From Geobacter sp. UBA5735 (lineage in GTDB: Bacteria; Desulfobacterota; Desulfuromonadia; Geobacterales; Geobacteraceae): a DNA stretch of 64,000 nt. Below the pieces are notes generated by a model. The model had not been told where the DNA came from. It did not search any database and was given only the letters and a program-made list of their open reading frames with translations. The translations under genes and the position numbers were made by a program. Location: positions 1 through 64,000 of the forward strand of contig DIFZ01000001.1 of assembly GCA_002419385.1 (NCBI GenBank), in the 5' to 3' direction. Shown here in pieces: positions 34,883-42,835 of this stretch (its first letter is position 1; every line of letters begins with the position of its first letter).

Positions 34883-35878
34883 ATGATCAGGAAAGTCAGG
34901 ATTGAAGAGGCCGTCGGTATGGCTCTGGGCCATGACGTTGCGCGGGTGGTTCCCGGAGAAACCGGGGTGCTCCCCTTCCGGCGCGGATATGTCGTGCGGG
35001 CGGAGGACATACCTCAGTTCCTGGATATCGGCAAGGAGCATATCTATGTGGTCGAATCCGAGGAAAGCGAGGTCCATGAGAATGAAGCGGCGGGGAGGAT
35101 CGCCCGCGCTACGGTCGGGGAGGGGCTGGAATTCGACGCTCCGGCAGGCGGGGCCGCGCGCATAAAAGCCAAACATACCGGCGTGCTCAAGATAAATGTC
35201 CCGCTTCTCGATGAGGTGAATACCATGGGCTCTTTCGCCATCGGAACCCGCCACAACTGGACGGTATGCACGGAGGGTCAGCCCGTGGCCGTGGCCAAGA
35301 CCATGCCCCTGTATATCGCCGAGGAAAAACTGGCCGGCTTGGAGGAGATGTGCGGCAGCCGGGGGAAGATACTGGAACTGCTGCCGTTCCGTCTGAAAAC
35401 GGCGGGCGCGGTGATAACCGGAAGCGAGGTTTTCAAGGGAAGGATCAGGGACAGGTTCGCCGAAGTCATTGCGGGAAAGGTGGCTCGGTTCGGCGCGTTT
35501 CTCGTACAAACGGAGGTTGTGCCCGATGATATCGCCGCCATTGCCTCCGCTGTCAGGGAGATGCGCGCGGCGGGGTGCGAGGTGATATTTGCCTGCAGCG
35601 GCATGTCCGTCGACCCCGACGACGTCACCATGGATGGAATCCGTCAATCCGGCGCCGAGGTCATCATGGAGGGCGTACCGATGATGCCCGGCGCCATACT
35701 GGGCCTGGCTATGCTGCAGGACGTTCCCGTTATCGGCACGCCGGCCGGCGCGCTCCGCGGCAGCCTCACCGCCCTGGACGGCGTCCTTCCCATGATCTTC
35801 GCCGGGATGCGCCCTGACGCCGTCGATATCGCGAAAATGGGACACGGGGGCTTCTGTCTGGGAAAATATGCTTTCTGA
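34883..35878 (+). CDS. MoeA/MogA-like molybdopterin-binding protein
   Basis: 331 residues from ATG 34883 (AAGGAAAGG 10 bases upstream); TTG 34874 and GTG 34877 are alternatives. The N-terminal 150 residues look like MoeA domains I-II (IRKVRIEEAVGMALGHDVAR). The C-terminal part is a MoCF/MogA-type molybdopterin-binding domain: AVITGSEVFKGRIRDRF, the acidic PDD of VVPDDIAAI, FACSGMSVDPDDVTMDGIR and VPMMPGAILGL. Related stand-alone proteins occur in anaerobes; whether it inserts metal or only binds the pterin is unknown. It ties the uptake genes to cofactor assembly. Confidence 0.82.
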   Translation: MIRKVRIEEAVGMALGHDVARVVPGETGVLPFRRGYVVRAEDIPQFLDIGKEHIYVVESEESEVHENEAAGRIARATVGEGLEFDAPAGGAARIKAKHTGVLKINVPLLDEVNTMGSFAIGTRHNWTVCTEGQPVAVAKTMPLYIAEEKLAGLEEMCGSRGKILELLPFRLKTAGAVITGSEVFKGRIRDRFAEVIAGKVARFGAFLVQTEVVPDDIAAIASAVREMRAAGCEVIFACSGMSVDPDDVTMDGIRQSGAEVIMEGVPMMPGAILGLAMLQDVPVIGTPAGALRGSLTALDGVLPMIFAGMRPDAVDIAKMGHGGFCLGKYAF

Positions 35879-36185
35879 GATACCGCGGGCACTTATCGCA
35901 TCCATCCACTACCAGCGAGATTTCCTGAAATATTTCAGGCATCCATTGTGCCACCCGGATGAGTTCCACGCAAGACCCGATTCGTGCGGCTTCAGCCTCG
36001 CAAAGAGAAAAGGAAGTCCCCAGAGTCTTCGCAAAGCCAAGCTGCATCTATGCAGCAAAACATAATCTCAGAACCTTCGAGGGACATGGCGGGAGATGCA
36101 TCTTTCCCGGAATATCAAATTCGTTTCACACCGTGTCTTTCCTTCGGGAAAGTGAACTTCAACGACGAGGAGGATAGCATTTGTC
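35879..36185. other. Intergenic region with a possible minus-strand gene remnant
   Basis: No plus-strand gene is seen. On the minus strand, 36047 to about 35890 is open and reads protein-like (RIGSCVELIRVAQW, then EISLVVDGCDKCPRYL). The DGC tripeptide recalls zinc-binding DGC-domain proteins common in anaerobes. It has no ribosome-binding site and runs into the molybdopterin-binding gene, so it may be a remnant or chance. Confidence 0.25.
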
Positions 36186-38279
36186 ATGAAAATGATTCGA
36201 GCTGCTGCACTTCTGTCCTGCATCGCTGTGTCAATGTCTGCCGCGGCACAGGCTGGAGAGAAAAAAGGCACCGAGGGTTACGAAAGCTATTCCATGGGAG
36301 AGGTGTATATCACCGATGAAAAGCCACCCGTAGCAAAGGAGGCTTCATTAACCCACGAAATTACCGAAGATCAAATGAAGGCAACCAACAGCCGCACCGT
36401 CGCCGAGGCGCTCACGTACGTGCCGGGCATGACCGTCATCACCAACGGCAGGAACGAGCCGATGGTCTCTATCCACGGTTTTTTCGATCAGCAGAGGATA
36501 GTGGTGCTCATTGACGGTGTCCCTTACTATGAAACCACTCGCGGATACCTCGACCTGAACCAGTTTTCCACGGACAACGTGGCAAAGATCGAGGTCACCA
36601 AGGGCGCGGCTTCGGTCCTCTACGGCGCGAATGCCGAAGGCGGGATCATCAACATCATCACCAAGAAGGGGATAGATAAGCCGTATTTCTCCGTCAACGC
36701 CGAGGGCGGGGACGTGGACTATTTCAAGACCTCGGTATCCCACGGCATGAAGAAAGGCATCTTCAACTACTGGCTCAATTACGAGCACAGCCAGGCCCAT
36801 GGCTGGAGGATGTCCGACGGTTACCGGCCGGTCATCGGCAGCAGCAGGGACAACAGCACGGGAACCACGATCAGCGGGGTCTTCGAAGGCGGCGGCACCC
36901 GCAACCATTCCGACTACACCAAGGACAGCGTCTGGGCCAAGTTCGGCATCGAACCGTCCCCCGGCTCCGAGTATTATCTCAACTTCCACTATATTACGAG
37001 AGACAAGCCGATCCCGTGCAACACGCTCTCGGTAAGACGTTTCACTGCCCGGCCTGCCTTTACCAACTTTTTCGGATTCAATCGCTATGATGACTGGGGC
37101 ATCGATCTGAGCGGCCAGCAGAAACTGGGTGACAAAATAACCATGAAGGGAAAGCTGTTCTATCATAATCATGCCGACGCGATGGACTCCTATTCCGACT
37201 GGACATACGACACCATTGTCGCCAGGAGCGCCTATTATGATTACATGATAGGCGGTTCACTCATCATGCAGTGGCGGCCAGCTTCCTGGAACACGGTAAG
37301 CCTGTCCCTGAACTATCGGGGCGACTCGCACAAGCAACGGGACGACAACTACCTGCCGTTCGAGGAATATTTCGCCTTTACCGGGTCGGTGGGTTTTGAA
37401 AATGAAATGACGCTGTCAAAGAATTTCTCTGTGGTTCTGGGCGGGAGCTTTGACTGGTTCAAGGTAACCGATGCCAACAGGAACAACACCGATCGCGCCA
37501 CAGGGGACTTCATCAGCCAGACTTCCCGGCCCAGGGGTGACACCACGGACAGCTTCAACCCGATGATCGGGGCCACTTACCTCTTTCCTGACAAGACGAA
37601 GCTGTTCGCCTCCGTTGCCCGCAAAACCCGCTTCCCGACCCTGCGGCAACTCTACGCCGACACCACCGACCAGAGCCGCAGTTATGAGTTGAAACCCGAA
37701 ATCTCCATCAATTCCACCATAGGGGTTTCCCGCTCCTTCGGCGATTCCATGTGGGGGCAACTGGCGTTCTTCTACCACGACATTTCCGACATGATCGTTC
37801 AGGCGGAAAGAGGTCCCTACGACCCCTACGAGAATCTCGGCAGTGTCCAACTCTACGGTATCGAGGCGGCAACCGAGTTCTACCCGTTGACGGGCCTGGT
37901 GCTGAAGCTGGGCTACAACTTCAACCACGCGTCCGACCAGACCGACGGCAGGGCGACCGACCACGTTGCGAATGTACCTGTGCACAAGCTGGACATGGGC
38001 GCCCAGTACACCGTCCCGTACACCGGAACCCGGTTGGACCTCAATGGCATCCTGCTCAGCACGATGTACACCCAACTGCCCACACCGACCAGGCCGACAA
38101 CGGAAACCCAGAGCGTTTCGGGCTATTTCATCCTGAATGCGCGGGTCACCCAGCCATTCCTGAAACACTACGAGGCATACATCGCGTTCAACAATGCCTT
38201 TGACCGGAACTATGAAGACGGATATGGACTCCCGGCGCGCGGACGCAACATCTTCGGCGGGATAACGGCGAAATTCTGA
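36186..38279 (+). CDS. TonB-dependent outer-membrane receptor 2
   Basis: 697 residues. Signal peptide to SAAAQA; TonB box MGEVYITDEK; a canonical plug with TVAEALTYVPGMTVITNGRN, VVLIDGVPYYETTRGYLDLN and EVTKGAASVLYGANAEGGII; the barrel ends NIFGGITAKF. This plug is the cobalamin/siderophore-receptor type, unlike receptor 1, so the two may carry different forms of the cargo. A GAGGAGG lies 13 bases before the ATG. Followed by a second binding protein. Confidence 0.9.
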   Translation: MKMIRAAALLSCIAVSMSAAAQAGEKKGTEGYESYSMGEVYITDEKPPVAKEASLTHEITEDQMKATNSRTVAEALTYVPGMTVITNGRNEPMVSIHGFFDQQRIVVLIDGVPYYETTRGYLDLNQFSTDNVAKIEVTKGAASVLYGANAEGGIINIITKKGIDKPYFSVNAEGGDVDYFKTSVSHGMKKGIFNYWLNYEHSQAHGWRMSDGYRPVIGSSRDNSTGTTISGVFEGGGTRNHSDYTKDSVWAKFGIEPSPGSEYYLNFHYITRDKPIPCNTLSVRRFTARPAFTNFFGFNRYDDWGIDLSGQQKLGDKITMKGKLFYHNHADAMDSYSDWTYDTIVARSAYYDYMIGGSLIMQWRPASWNTVSLSLNYRGDSHKQRDDNYLPFEEYFAFTGSVGFENEMTLSKNFSVVLGGSFDWFKVTDANRNNTDRATGDFISQTSRPRGDTTDSFNPMIGATYLFPDKTKLFASVARKTRFPTLRQLYADTTDQSRSYELKPEISINSTIGVSRSFGDSMWGQLAFFYHDISDMIVQAERGPYDPYENLGSVQLYGIEAATEFYPLTGLVLKLGYNFNHASDQTDGRATDHVANVPVHKLDMGAQYTVPYTGTRLDLNGILLSTMYTQLPTPTRPTTETQSVSGYFILNARVTQPFLKHYEAYIAFNNAFDRNYEDGYGLPARGRNIFGGITAKF

Positions 38280-38304
38280 AAAAAAACCATGGTTGACCTG
38301 AAGG

Positions 38305-38337
38305 AGACCTGCCAGGTTTTCGAAACCTGGCAGGTCT
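38305..38337. repeat. Perfect 15-bp inverted repeat, copy 2
   Basis: AGACCTGCCAGGTTT (38305-38319) and AAACCTGGCAGGTCT (38323-38337), the same arms as at 22684-22718 but with a 3-base loop. It lies 26 bases after receptor 2 and before the second binding protein. Confidence 0.9.
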
Positions 38338-38393
38338 TTGGCAACCGGCAGGGCTCCATGATGATGAACAGGGCACTGGAGATGGAGAATCCT

Positions 38394-39446
38394 ATGAAGA
38401 AAACCGACAGCGGGGGACGACCTTTCCTTTCATTCGCGTTGGCTCTTCTCACTTTCTGCGTGGCAACAAGCGTCGGCGCCAAAGAAATAACCGACATGTT
38501 CGGCAAGCGTTTTCCCCTGCCGGACTACCCGCGAAAAGTGTACAGCGCGTCGCCGCCCACTACCTGGCTGCTGTACGCCATCGACCCGACCATGCTTGCA
38601 GGCCTCAATTTCCCGATCAAGGAAAAAGACAGCGGTTTTCTGCACAGGCATGTGCTCCGCCTGCCGCTCATCGGCGGTACCTTCGGCGAAGCATCGACCC
38701 CGAACATGGAGATGCTGCTGCGGGTGAACCCGGAACTGGTAGTCGTGTCCAATGACGAAACACCGCTGAGCCGGAAGGTTAACCAGGGCATGAAGATGCT
38801 GAAAAAACCGGTCCTTGAAATGACCCTCGACAGTCTCGGCGATTATCCCGAAGCGTTTCTCCGCATGGGTCGCATACTGGGGAGAGAAGAGCGTGCAAAA
38901 AAACTGGGCGGCTTTTGCCGTGCGTCGCTTGCACACGCGGCGGCTTTTTCCCGCGCCATTCCGCATGACAAAAGGATTCCGGTCTATTACGCCGAGGGTG
39001 CGGACGGACTTGCCACGGAGTGCGACAATTCGCGGCACAGCGAACTCATCAGACTGGCCGGCGGAATGAATGTGCATCGCTGCAAGGCCAAAGACCTCTT
39101 CGGCATGGAAAAGGTATCGCTTGAACAGGTGATCATTTACAATCCCGCAGTGATCCTGGCTATGGACAAGGGTTTTTACCGGAGAGTATGGAGCGATCCC
39201 CGGTGGCGGAGAATCCGGGCCGTGAGGAACAGGAGGGTCTACCTCATTCCGAATCAACCCATCAACTGGTTCGACCGTCCCCCCTCATTCATGCGCTTCA
39301 TCGGACTCAAATGGGTAATGAAGTGCCTCTATCCCAATGATTACCGTGTCGATATCGTCAATGAAGCACGGGAGTTCTACCGGCTGTTCCTGGGAGTCGA
39401 GATAACGGACAAGGAGATGCGGAAAGTGATCTCAGGTTCACCGTAG
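38394..39446 (+). CDS. Periplasmic substrate-binding protein 2 (type II ABC importer)
   Basis: 350 residues from ATG 38394 with GGAG 6 bases upstream; longer frames run through the palindrome. Signal peptide to SVGAKE, then ITDMFGKRFPLPDYPRKVYS. Lobe 2 has VYYAEGADGLATECDNSRHS, LAGGMNVHRCKAKDLFGMEK and QVIIYNPAVILAMD. The end, FYRLFLGVEITDKEMRK, is a looser version of the motif in binding protein 1 and in the radical-SAM fusion. Probably feeds the same permease with a related ligand. Confidence 0.83.
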   Translation: MKKTDSGGRPFLSFALALLTFCVATSVGAKEITDMFGKRFPLPDYPRKVYSASPPTTWLLYAIDPTMLAGLNFPIKEKDSGFLHRHVLRLPLIGGTFGEASTPNMEMLLRVNPELVVVSNDETPLSRKVNQGMKMLKKPVLEMTLDSLGDYPEAFLRMGRILGREERAKKLGGFCRASLAHAAAFSRAIPHDKRIPVYYAEGADGLATECDNSRHSELIRLAGGMNVHRCKAKDLFGMEKVSLEQVIIYNPAVILAMDKGFYRRVWSDPRWRRIRAVRNRRVYLIPNQPINWFDRPPSFMRFIGLKWVMKCLYPNDYRVDIVNEAREFYRLFLGVEITDKEMRKVISGSP

Positions 39447-39493
39447 CACATGGAAGACATGGCAGGCCCGGGAACCGCGACCGCAAAAAACAC

Positions 39494-39523
39494 TTGCAGC
39501 GTCATATAGCATAATATATAACG
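39494..39523 (+). promoter_or_regulatory. Promoter with overlapping ModE-like operator, upstream of riboswitch 3
   Basis: CGTCATATA (39500-39508), GCATAA, TATATAACG (39515-39523) is a 9-6-9 inverted repeat with one mismatch, matching the ModE operator pattern. TTGCAG (39494-39499) and TATAAC (39517-39522) make a promoter with a 17-base spacer lying inside it. So xdhC-modA would be repressed by molybdate through ModE and further checked by the riboswitch. Confidence 0.78.
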
Positions 39524-39547
39524 TAGAGGTCAGACAATTCGCTATCG

Positions 39548-39656
39548 CTCCGACCTGCCTTCCCTACGGCACATGCTAGGGGGAGGCAGGCAGCGGGCGA
39601 CGCCGGAAACAGCGTCGCCTCCCGTGTTTGGAAAGGAGTAAACATTGCGGTGCCAG
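39548..39656 (+). promoter_or_regulatory. Moco/Tuco-type riboswitch aptamer 3
   Basis: Starts CTCCGACCTGCCTTCCCTA, whose strand pairs back with TAGGGGGAGGCAGG as one long hairpin. Then come GGGCGACGC...GCGTCGCC and TCCCGTGTTTGGAAAGGAGT. The single 5' hairpin without a side helix is clearest here and would fit the Tuco form. Confidence 0.85.
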
Positions 39657-39696
39657 GCGGCCGACGGGTGTTTATCTCCGTCGGCCGCTTCATTTT
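39657..39696 (+). terminator. Riboswitch 3 expression-platform terminator
   Basis: GCGGCCGACGG pairs perfectly with CCGTCGGCCGC. The following TTCATTTT tract is interrupted, so termination may be weaker than at riboswitches 1 and 2. Confidence 0.75.
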
Positions 39697-39718
39697 GGAG
39701 CACACTCTGACACTCGGA

Positions 39719-40870
39719 ATGAACACCATGGACAAATTGACAAGCATCATCTGCGAATCGCTGGAACAAGGAGAAGACGTGGTCATGGCCACGATCGTTG
39801 ATTCATCCGGCAAGACCCGTCTGGCAGGAGCACGGATGTTGTTGCGCCGTAACGGATCGACGCACGGAAGCATTGGCGGCGGCTTTTTCGAAGCCGAGGT
39901 CCAGGCAGCCATGGCCCGACTCTTTGCTGGGGACAAACCCGAAATCCGGACAATTCGGCATTCCGGAGAAAACGTCACGTCATTGCATGCTCCCTGCGGC
40001 AGCGGCACTGCGGCGGTCATCGAACATCTGGCCGCTAACCGGCACAACCGGAAAATTTTCCGGCAACTGCTCGAAGCCCTGCAAAAAAACCATACGTGCT
40101 GCCTCGTCACTCCCCTGGCCGGGGAAAAAGGAAAAGAACCCGGGTTCACGAAAAAACTGCGCCATTGCAACGAACCATTGCCGGCAGCCGATGAGCCAGA
40201 CAATCCGTTCCCCTATCCCGCATTGAAGGAGAAGCTGGCATCGGTCACTGTCCCGGTCATTGAGAATATCGGAAACCGGGAATTCTTTCTCAACCCCTGG
40301 AGGGTCCCGGAAACCGTATACCTTTGCGGAGCAGGGCATGTGGCGCAGGAAGTTGCGGAACTGGCCGGCAAATCCGGATTCAGGGTCATTGTGATGGACG
40401 ACAGGGAAAAATATGCCAACCGTGACAGGTTCCCGTCCGTTCAGAGCGTGGTTGCGCTGGAATCATTCGACAACTGTTTCCAGGGGCTGGCGGTCAATAA
40501 CGACAGTTACGTGATAATCGCCACCCGCGGCCACCGCTGTGAAAACACCCTCGTAAAGCAGGCGCTGAAGACGCGCGCAGGATATATCGGCCTTATCGGC
40601 AGCCTCAGAAAACGCAATACCCTTTTCGCGGAACTGGCCGTGGAAGGCTTCAGCAACGATGACCTCCTGCGGGTCTACTGCCCCACCGGGATGAGCATCC
40701 TTGCCGAGACTCCGATAGAGATTGCCGTAAGCATCGTTGCCCAGCTTGTTTTCATCCGCGCCAGGAAAACCCATGCCCGCAAAAAGTCCTTCACGCTTCA
40801 CGTGGCAACCTCATACCAGCAGATGTGCCGGCCAGAAGCTGAAGGTGAGGGAATTCGGGCGATCCCCTGA
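39719..40870 (+). CDS. XdhC/CoxI-family molybdoenzyme maturation protein
   Basis: 383 residues from ATG 39719; ATG 39728 is equally likely. The N-terminal XdhC_CoxI domain has IVDSSGKTRLAGARML, HGSIGGGFFEAEVQ and HAPCGSGTAAVIEHL. The C-terminal Rossmann domain has YLCGAGHVAQEVAELAGKSG and YVIIATRGHRCENTLVKQAL. XdhC proteins bind molybdenum cofactor and fit it into xanthine-dehydrogenase-type enzymes. No such enzyme is encoded in the window. Under a ModE-like operator and riboswitch 3. Confidence 0.88.
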   Translation: MNTMDKLTSIICESLEQGEDVVMATIVDSSGKTRLAGARMLLRRNGSTHGSIGGGFFEAEVQAAMARLFAGDKPEIRTIRHSGENVTSLHAPCGSGTAAVIEHLAANRHNRKIFRQLLEALQKNHTCCLVTPLAGEKGKEPGFTKKLRHCNEPLPAADEPDNPFPYPALKEKLASVTVPVIENIGNREFFLNPWRVPETVYLCGAGHVAQEVAELAGKSGFRVIVMDDREKYANRDRFPSVQSVVALESFDNCFQGLAVNNDSYVIIATRGHRCENTLVKQALKTRAGYIGLIGSLRKRNTLFAELAVEGFSNDDLLRVYCPTGMSILAETPIEIAVSIVAQLVFIRARKTHARKKSFTLHVATSYQQMCRPEAEGEGIRAIP

Positions 40871-41012
40871 AAACGGCCCGGGGGAGACGCCGGCTTACAC
40901 GGCAGGAGTCCGGCCGAACCGGAAAAGGCGAGTTGCTAAAAGAAGAACTCGCATCGCGCACGAAAGACATGTTTCGCCCTTTCACTACAACATCGGAACG
41001 GAGGAGAGGTAA

Positions 41013-41810
41013 ATGAGAAAAACAGTACTGTTTCTGGCATCGTTACTGACGGCGGCCGTGTTCCTGGTGGGGCCGGTCCCGTACGGCACGGCCAGCGCGG
41101 CCCAGAAGAGCGTTATCCAGGTTTCGGCCGCCATCAGTCTCAAGGATGCCCTCGCCGACCTGGAAAAAGTGTATGCCAGGAAAGCGCCGAACGTAACAAT
41201 CCAGTTCAATCTCGCTTCATCAGGCATGCTGCAGAAACAGATAGAAGAAGGAGCGCCGGTTGACCTGTTCATCTCCGCGGGCAAGAAACAGATGGACGAA
41301 CTGGCCGCAAAAAAACTGATAGCGGCAGATACGCGCTCCGATCTCCTGGGAAACGAATTGGTGCTCATCGTAGCTCACGAGAAAAAAGGCGTCGTAAGAA
41401 CCTTTGCCGACCTCGCCGACAAGGCGCAGTCAGTAAGCATCGGACAGCCCGAAACCGTGCCTGCCGGGAAATACGGCAGGGAAACCCTGACCTACCTGAA
41501 ACTCTGGGACAAAGTGAATACGAAGATCATGTTCGCCAAGGATGTCCGCCAGGTACTGGCCTACGTGGAATCAGGCAATGTGGACGCAGGGCTCGTCTAT
41601 CGGTCAGACGCCCGGCACATGAAAAGCGCAGCGATTGCAAGCGTTGCCCCCAAAGCCAGCCACTCGCCGATCGTCTACCCGATGGCGGTCGTCACTGGCT
41701 CGAAGAACAAGGCCGAAACCGCCCGGTTCTTGGAATTCCTGAAGAGCGCGGCTGCTGCAAAGGTCTTTGCTGCTCACGGGTTCATCCCCCTTGCCGCGCC
41801 ACGAAAATAA
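41013..41810 (+). CDS. modA: Molybdate-binding periplasmic protein ModA
   Basis: 265 residues. Signal peptide to TASAAQ. The mature start IQVSAAISLKDALADLEKVY and NLASSGMLQKQIEEGAPVDL are ModA hallmarks; the Ser residues there bind the oxyanion. PVDLFISAGKKQMDELAAKK and VRQVLAYVESGNVDAGLVYR follow. It binds molybdate or tungstate for a ModBC permease, but modB and modC are not next to it and a terminator closes the unit. GGAGGAGAGG precedes the ATG. Confidence 0.93.
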   Translation: MRKTVLFLASLLTAAVFLVGPVPYGTASAAQKSVIQVSAAISLKDALADLEKVYARKAPNVTIQFNLASSGMLQKQIEEGAPVDLFISAGKKQMDELAAKKLIAADTRSDLLGNELVLIVAHEKKGVVRTFADLADKAQSVSIGQPETVPAGKYGRETLTYLKLWDKVNTKIMFAKDVRQVLAYVESGNVDAGLVYRSDARHMKSAAIASVAPKASHSPIVYPMAVVTGSKNKAETARFLEFLKSAAAAKVFAAHGFIPLAAPRK

Positions 41811-41826
41811 GCACCCATTTCCCTTC

Positions 41827-41862
41827 ACTGCCCTCCCCATCCACGGGGAGGGCAGTTCTTTG
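41827..41862 (+). terminator. Intrinsic terminator after modA
   Basis: ACTGCCCTCCCC and GGGGAGGGCAGT pair perfectly around a 6-base loop, followed by TCTTTG. It closes the Mo/W locus. Confidence 0.75.
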
Positions 41863-41942
41863 CGCCCCGCAAACCTATTAATTTATTTGACTCCCTTGTG
41901 TAAAAGAAGTAATTTACGCACGATACAATCAGGAGAGTCCAC

Positions 41943-42644
41943 ATGCTGCGGGCACTATTTTTTCTGTTCCTATTCGTTCCATTAACACTGTTCATAATCA
42001 TAACCGGAGTACCCATCACCTTTCTGGACCCGACGGGAAAATTCCTCCACTTTTACAGCAAGCTCTGGGCCAAGACGGGCCTGTTCATTGCAGGAGTGAA
42101 GGTCCAGGTACACGGGGCAGACAAGGTCCCCTCCGGGATTCCCTTGATCTTCATGGGCAACCATCAGAGCAATTTCGACATCCTGGCCCTCTATTCGGGT
42201 CTGCCGCACCATTTCAGCTGGATTGCGAAACAGGAACTTTTCCGTATCCCCCTGTTCGGCTATGCCATGAAACGGGCCGGCTATCTTCCCCTGGACCGCA
42301 GCGACGGCAGGAAGGCCCTGAAAACCATGGATTATGCGGCAAAAAAGATCAGGAGCGGCGTCAGCGTCATCGTTTTCCCGGAAGGGACCCGTTCCATGGA
42401 CGGTAAGCTCCTCCCCTTCAAGCGGGGTGGGTTCCTGCTTGCCGCTCGGGCCGGCGTGCCCATCGTGCCCGTTACCATCTCCGGGAGCGCACAGGTAAAC
42501 CCGCCAAAGCGGCTGGAAGTCCGGAAAGGCACCGTTTCGCTCCGCTTCGGCGATCCCGTCCCGACCGAAGGAGCAACCGGCAAACGGCGTGACGAACTGA
42601 TTTCCAGGGTCAGGGAAGCCATCGAAGCCGGCTTCGAGGATTGA
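41943..42644 (+). CDS. 1-acyl-sn-glycerol-3-phosphate acyltransferase (PlsC-like)
   Basis: 233 residues. One N-terminal membrane helix; catalytic NHQSNFD (the HX4D motif), then FPEGTRSMDGKLLPFKRGGF, the glycerophosphate-binding block, and VPIVPVTISGS. It adds the second acyl chain to make phosphatidic acid at the inner membrane. AGGAGAG lies before the ATG. The next genes follow closely. Confidence 0.92.
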   Translation: MLRALFFLFLFVPLTLFIIITGVPITFLDPTGKFLHFYSKLWAKTGLFIAGVKVQVHGADKVPSGIPLIFMGNHQSNFDILALYSGLPHHFSWIAKQELFRIPLFGYAMKRAGYLPLDRSDGRKALKTMDYAAKKIRSGVSVIVFPEGTRSMDGKLLPFKRGGFLLAARAGVPIVPVTISGSAQVNPPKRLEVRKGTVSLRFGDPVPTEGATGKRRDELISRVREAIEAGFED

Positions 42645-42647
42645 TCG

Positions 42648-42827
42648 ATGTTTTCCGCCGCTGCACTGATAGTCGTCGGCATCGGCCTGACCGGCTGGGG
42701 GGTTGCCTCCGCCCACCGGCTGAAGAGCCCGCTCGACCTGCTGGGGGCACTGGGCGCACTGGCCGGCGTGATCCTCGGGCTGACAGGCACAGTACTGATA
42801 ACGGTGCCCGGCTTTTTTCGGGGATAG
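42648..42827 (+). CDS. Small two-helix membrane protein
   Basis: 59 residues starting three bases after the plsC-like stop and ending before the next start. Two hydrophobic segments, AALIVVGIGLTGWGVASAHR and LGALGALAGVILGLTGTVLI, joined by a short charged loop. GAGGATTG upstream is a poor ribosome-binding site, so translation may be coupled. No family recognised. Confidence 0.6.
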   Translation: MFSAAALIVVGIGLTGWGVASAHRLKSPLDLLGALGALAGVILGLTGTVLITVPGFFRG

Positions 42828-42835
42828 AAGTCACC

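Noticed and set aside
22996..39446. Plain ferric-siderophore or B12 uptake locus
   Set aside because: Protein families alone would allow it, but three Moco/Tuco RNAs, two ModE-like sites, FmdE, XdhC, ModA and a molybdopterin-binding protein point to Mo/W. Kept as the main alternative.
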